Source of the DNA: CAZTHM01 sp041946825
Lineage (GTDB): Bacteria; Acidobacteriota; Terriglobia; UBA7540
DNA: 64,000 nucleotides
Reading direction: 5' to 3'
Assembly: GCA_041946825.1 (NCBI GenBank)
Contig: JBHGBD010000002.1
Span: 248,001-312,000 of the forward strand
In this document: in pieces, positions 61,133 through 64,000 of the stretch
How positions within the stretch are numbered: position 1 is the first letter of the stretch
Layout: each line of letters starts with the position of its first letter
Position numbers and translations under genes: made by a program
Notes under the pieces: model-generated
Seen by the model: the letters and a program-made list of their open reading frames with translations, nothing else
What the model was told of the DNA's origin: nothing
The model's database searches: none

Positions 61133-62158
61133 ATGGCAGCGCTGCGATTCGCGATGTTTGGCGCCGGGTTCTGGTCGCATTACCAACTGGCGGGGTGGAA
61201 GGAACTCGGCGGGGTAGAGTGCGTGGCCTTGTGCGACCGCGTGCGCAGTAAGGCCGAAGCGCGCGCGGAGGAATTCGGAGTGCCGCGCGTCTATGACGAC
61301 CCGGAACAAATCTTCAAACTCGAGAAGTTGGATTTCGTTGACGTCGTTACCAGCCCCGAGACCCATGGCGGACTCGTCCACCTGGCGGCGGCAAACAAGC
61401 TGCCCGTCATCTGCCAGAAGCCCATGGCCGTGACTTATCAGGAGGCCGAAGGCATGGTAAGCGCCTGCCGCGAGGCGGGCGTTCCCTTTTTCGTCCACGA
61501 GAACTGGCGCTGGCAAACCCCTATCCGCGAGTTGAAACGCGTGCTCGACGGCGGCCGCATCGGCGCGCCATTCCGCGCGCGGCTGCGGATGGTGTCGGGA
61601 TTCCCCGTTTTCAGAAATCAGCCGTTCCTCGCGGAACTGGAGGAATTCGTTCTCACCGACGTGGGCACACACCTGCTCGACGCGGCGCGGTTTCTCTTCG
61701 GAGAGGTCGAAACCCTCTACTGTCAAACCCACCGTGTCCACGCGAATATCAAGGGCGAAGATGTGGCCACGGTGATGATGAAAACGCGCGATGGCGTCAC
61801 GGTGATGATAGAGCTGGGATATGCGGAGAATTTCCTGGAAAACGACCGCTTCCCCGAAACTCTGGCCTTCATCGAAGGGAGTTGCGGTTCCGTCGAACTT
61901 GCAGGTGATTTCCGGATACGCGTGACGACCGAGGAGGGAACGTTGGCGAAACGCTTTCCACCCCCGAGATACAGTTGGGTGGACCCGGCCTATGCGGTCG
62001 TCCAAAGCAGCATTGTGGCTTGCCACGCGAACATCCTGCGGGCGCTGAAGGGCGAAGGCCCCGCGGAAACAACCGGCGAGGACAACCTCAAAACTTTGCG
62101 GCTGGTTTTCGCCGCTTACAAGTCGGCACAGACCGGAAGCACGATCCTCATCGCGTAG
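61133..62158 (+). CDS. Gfo/Idh/MocA-family oxidoreductase
   Basis: NAD(P)-dependent sugar oxidoreductase of 341 residues. The Rossmann start has GAGFWSHYQLAGW (9-21), and the catalytic-lysine motif reads CQKPMAV where EKP is usual. The C-terminal sheet domain includes ENWRWQTPIRELK and TDVGTHLLDAARFLFGE with the His-Asp typical for sugar substrates. GAGGGAGAG lies before the ATG. It starts a coupled operon with an isomerase-like TIM barrel and an SDR. Confidence 0.85.
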   Translation: MAALRFAMFGAGFWSHYQLAGWKELGGVECVALCDRVRSKAEARAEEFGVPRVYDDPEQIFKLEKLDFVDVVTSPETHGGLVHLAAANKLPVICQKPMAVTYQEAEGMVSACREAGVPFFVHENWRWQTPIRELKRVLDGGRIGAPFRARLRMVSGFPVFRNQPFLAELEEFVLTDVGTHLLDAARFLFGEVETLYCQTHRVHANIKGEDVATVMMKTRDGVTVMIELGYAENFLENDRFPETLAFIEGSCGSVELAGDFRIRVTTEEGTLAKRFPPPRYSWVDPAYAVVQSSIVACHANILRALKGEGPAETTGEDNLKTLRLVFAAYKSAQTGSTILIA

Positions 62159-62171
62159 TGTGGGAATTTCG

Positions 62172-63023
62172 ATGGGCGACATTAAGCTCTGCCTCTTCAC
62201 TTCAACGCCCGACATGAATTCGCTGCGCTTCGTCGTCAAAGTGCTGACCGGCGCTCCACGCGAACTCGCCGAGCGCGCCGTCGCATACGGGTACGACGGC
62301 ATCGAGTTCATGCCCGATCCGAAAGACGTTCCTGACCCAATTGCCTTTGAGGCCGCAATCAAAGCTTCCGGGGCTGTCATGCCGGTCGTGAACACGGGGC
62401 GCGTCTTCGCCCAAGGACTGCCGCTGCTCCAAGCCGATCCAAAAGCGCGCAGAAATTCCCTGGAAGGATTCAAGCGCATCCTCGATTTCGCCGGCCACTT
62501 CAAAGCCCGCGTGGGCCTGGGCGCAGCGCGGGGGGCGGGCATCCCGGGCGCTTCGCGCGGGGAATTGGAGCGAATGGCCGCGGATGTCTTTCGCGAGCTT
62601 GCCGCGCACGCCCAACAGGTTGGTGCAGTCATCATGCTCGAACCCGCCGACCCCGGCGTGACCAGCTTCATCAACACGGTGGATGAAGCGATGGCGTGGG
62701 TCGACCGCATCGCGAGCCCGGCCTTCAGCGTGATGCTCGATACGTATCAGCTCTCCGAATCAGAGCCTTCCATCGAGCATGGGATTCGCGCCGCGCGCGG
62801 GCATGCCCGGCATATTCATTTCTATGACCCGAGCCGCTGGCCACCTGGGGTTCTTGCGGAGAAAGACCGCCTGGATTGGCCGCGCCTGATGCGCGTGTTG
62901 CGGGATGAAGGTTTCTCAGGCTCCGGGTCGGTGGTGCTGGCGCCGGAAGGCGATCCGGAACCGGCTGCGCGGAAGTCCGCACGGTTCCTCAGACGACTAT
63001 TGCAGGACAGAGGCGAATCATGA
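62172..63023 (+). CDS. Sugar-phosphate isomerase/epimerase-like TIM barrel
   Basis: Xylose-isomerase-like/AP-endonuclease-2-type TIM barrel of about 283 residues. Probable metal ligands are Glu in GIEFMPDP, Glu in IMLEPADP, Asp in VMLDTYQLS, His in RHIHFYDPSR and Glu in VLAPEGDPE. The ATG at 62172 with GGGAA upstream is preferred over a GTG at 62160. It overlaps the next gene by four bases. Such proteins isomerise keto sugars or inosose; the substrate is unknown. Confidence 0.78.
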   Translation: MGDIKLCLFTSTPDMNSLRFVVKVLTGAPRELAERAVAYGYDGIEFMPDPKDVPDPIAFEAAIKASGAVMPVVNTGRVFAQGLPLLQADPKARRNSLEGFKRILDFAGHFKARVGLGAARGAGIPGASRGELERMAADVFRELAAHAQQVGAVIMLEPADPGVTSFINTVDEAMAWVDRIASPAFSVMLDTYQLSESEPSIEHGIRAARGHARHIHFYDPSRWPPGVLAEKDRLDWPRLMRVLRDEGFSGSGSVVLAPEGDPEPAARKSARFLRRLLQDRGES

Positions 63024-63790
63024 GTCTCCAAAGCCGCGTCGCAATCGTTACCGGTGCGGGGCGCGGAATCGGCAAGGCGATCGCCCGCGTGCTCGGCGAG
63101 CGCGGAATGAGCGTGGGGGTTTGCGATATCGATTCCGCTCTGGCAACTGGCGCCGCAGAGGAATTGAGCCGCCGCGGAATCCGCGCCATTCCACTGGTGG
63201 CGGACGTTTCGAGCAAGCAGGAAGTCGAAGCGATGACGGGCCGCGCGGAAACCGAACTCGGCCCGCTGTGGCTGCTCGTGAACAACGCCGGCATCTTCTT
63301 TTCCGGCCCGGCCGCGGAGATGAGCGAACAGGCTTGGGACAAGGCATTCGCCGTGGACGCTAAAGGAGTGTTCCTGTGCTCGCAGGCGGCAATTCGCCGC
63401 ATGATGCCTCGCCGCGCGGGACGCATCGTCAACGTTTCTTCCATCGCCGGGATCATCGTGCGGACGAACCAAATCGGTTATTGCGCCGCCAAGGCCGCCG
63501 TGGTTCACTTCTCGCGCTGCCTTGCCGTCGAGATGGCGCCCCTCGGGATTACGGTCAATTGTCTCTGTCCGGGCATGACCCGCACTGAGATGCTCGAGCA
63601 GGGAGCCCGGGAACGCGGCCTGAATCTTGAGGCGATGGTGGACCTGATTCCCGATGGGCGCATGGCCGCGCCCGAGGACCACGCGAACCTGGTGGCTTTT
63701 CTGGCTTCGGAAGAGGCCGCGCACATCACGGGCCAGATCGTTTCCGTAGACGGCGGCCAGAGCCAGTTCCTTCCCCTGGTGCGGCCATGA
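63020..63790 (+). CDS. SDR-family oxidoreductase with Asn-to-Asp change
   Basis: Classical SDR of 256 residues with TGAGRGIG (11-18), Asp36, NNAG, and Ser140/141, Tyr154 and Lys158 present. The residue of the catalytic tetrad that is normally Asn (VNLKG) is Asp113 here (VDAKG). The protein ends VDGGQSQF. It is coupled by ATGA overlaps to the genes on both sides. It probably acts on a sugar or sugar acid, like the neighbouring oxidoreductase. Confidence 0.83.
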   Translation: MSLQSRVAIVTGAGRGIGKAIARVLGERGMSVGVCDIDSALATGAAEELSRRGIRAIPLVADVSSKQEVEAMTGRAETELGPLWLLVNNAGIFFSGPAAEMSEQAWDKAFAVDAKGVFLCSQAAIRRMMPRRAGRIVNVSSIAGIIVRTNQIGYCAAKAAVVHFSRCLAVEMAPLGITVNCLCPGMTRTEMLEQGARERGLNLEAMVDLIPDGRMAAPEDHANLVAFLASEEAAHITGQIVSVDGGQSQFLPLVRP

Positions 63791-64000
63791 AGCGCGCTAT
63801 GGGAGATGGAATGATCGAGCCTCCATCCATCGTGAAGTCGCATGGAGGGCGGGAAGAACCCCGTGCCCGCCGCTCGCGACGAGTATTCATTCAAACGCTG
63901 GCTGGAATGCCGATGATCGCCAGGGGGATCGAGCTGTCTTCGCAGCGAGGAGTACAGATGAAAGTCCGTTTGCCGAAGCGCGTGATTTACTACGGGGTCG
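63787..64000 (+). CDS. Partial exported protein with Tat-like signal (cut by window edge)
   Basis: The ATG overlaps the SDR stop as ATGA, and the frame stays open to the right edge for 71 codons. The N-terminus is polar and basic, then RRSRRVFIQTLAGMPMIARG looks like a twin-arginine signal, and the mature part begins MKVRLPKRVIYYGV. The long stretch before the signal could mean a later start. Too little is visible to name it; the context suggests another exported enzyme of the polysaccharide locus. Confidence 0.5.
   Translation, partial: MKRAMGDGMIEPPSIVKSHGGREEPRARRSRRVFIQTLAGMPMIARGIELSSQRGVQMKVRLPKRVIYYGV

Noticed and set aside
60938..62710. 590-codon minus-strand frame opposite the oxidoreductase and TIM-barrel genes
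   Set aside because: Antisense to two coupled genes with intact family motifs; no domain and no ribosome site.

Overview
The window is GC-rich chromosomal DNA with a complete-looking Tad/Flp pilus system, an Oar-like TonB-dependent receptor whose N-terminal domain carries the phrase GTVTDPQGAVVPGA, many Tat- or Sec-exported carbohydrate enzymes, and small palindromic intergenic elements. Together these suggest an Acidobacteriota (Terriglobia/Solibacter-like) soil bacterium. That is an inference from gene content; no rRNA or other marker gene is present. No tRNA, CRISPR array or IS transposase was seen.

Layout. (1) 1-7630, minus strand: Tad pilus operon in the order flp, flp, cpaA, cpaB, cpaC, cpaE, cpaF, tadB, tadC (cut by the left edge), behind a sigma70-like promoter with a perfect dyad in the leader. 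(2) 8095-18934: a surface-glycan block with a methyltransferase, a GT2 glycosyltransferase and six polytopic membrane proteins, at least four of them GT-C-like and three forming a tandem triplication. (3) 19574-24800, plus strand: the rest of the Tad set (two TadE-like pseudopilins and a TadG-like protein) with its own promoter, then a TonB-like protein with a very long Gly/Ser/Thr linker. (4) 25413-31019: a signalling block with an STAS protein, two PilZ-like proteins, a metallo-beta-lactamase-fold hydrolase, an exported repeat protein, an SDR and a membrane protein with a degenerate GGDEF domain. (5) About 31074-64000: a large locus for plant-polysaccharide (rhamnogalacturonan/pectin-like) use. 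It has GH105-, GH106-, GH140- and PL26-like enzymes, a GxGYxYP-family protein, two unassigned exported paralogues, a TonB-dependent receptor, a LacI regulator, MFS and EamA transporters, and sugar-acid catabolism genes (SDRs, SMP-30 lactonase, two enolase-superfamily proteins, cupin, Gfo/Idh/MocA oxidoreductase, xylose-isomerase-like TIM barrel).

How it may work together: exported lyases and glycosidases cut the polymer, the receptor imports oligomers, GH105 and the rhamnosidase release monomers, and dehydrogenase, lactonase and dehydratase steps degrade them by a non-phosphorylative route. No aldolase is seen, so the path is incomplete here.

The most notable observation is regulatory. Four promoters of the polysaccharide locus (GH105 operon, GH106, TonB receptor, enolase operon) share one layout: two copies of a 14-bp dyad close to GTGAAANNTTTCAC, 20 bp apart (21 in one case), set directly against a TTGACA-type -35 box. 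This looks like an undescribed regulon signature. Its regulator is not obvious, because the central dinucleotide is never the CpG expected for the local LacI protein.
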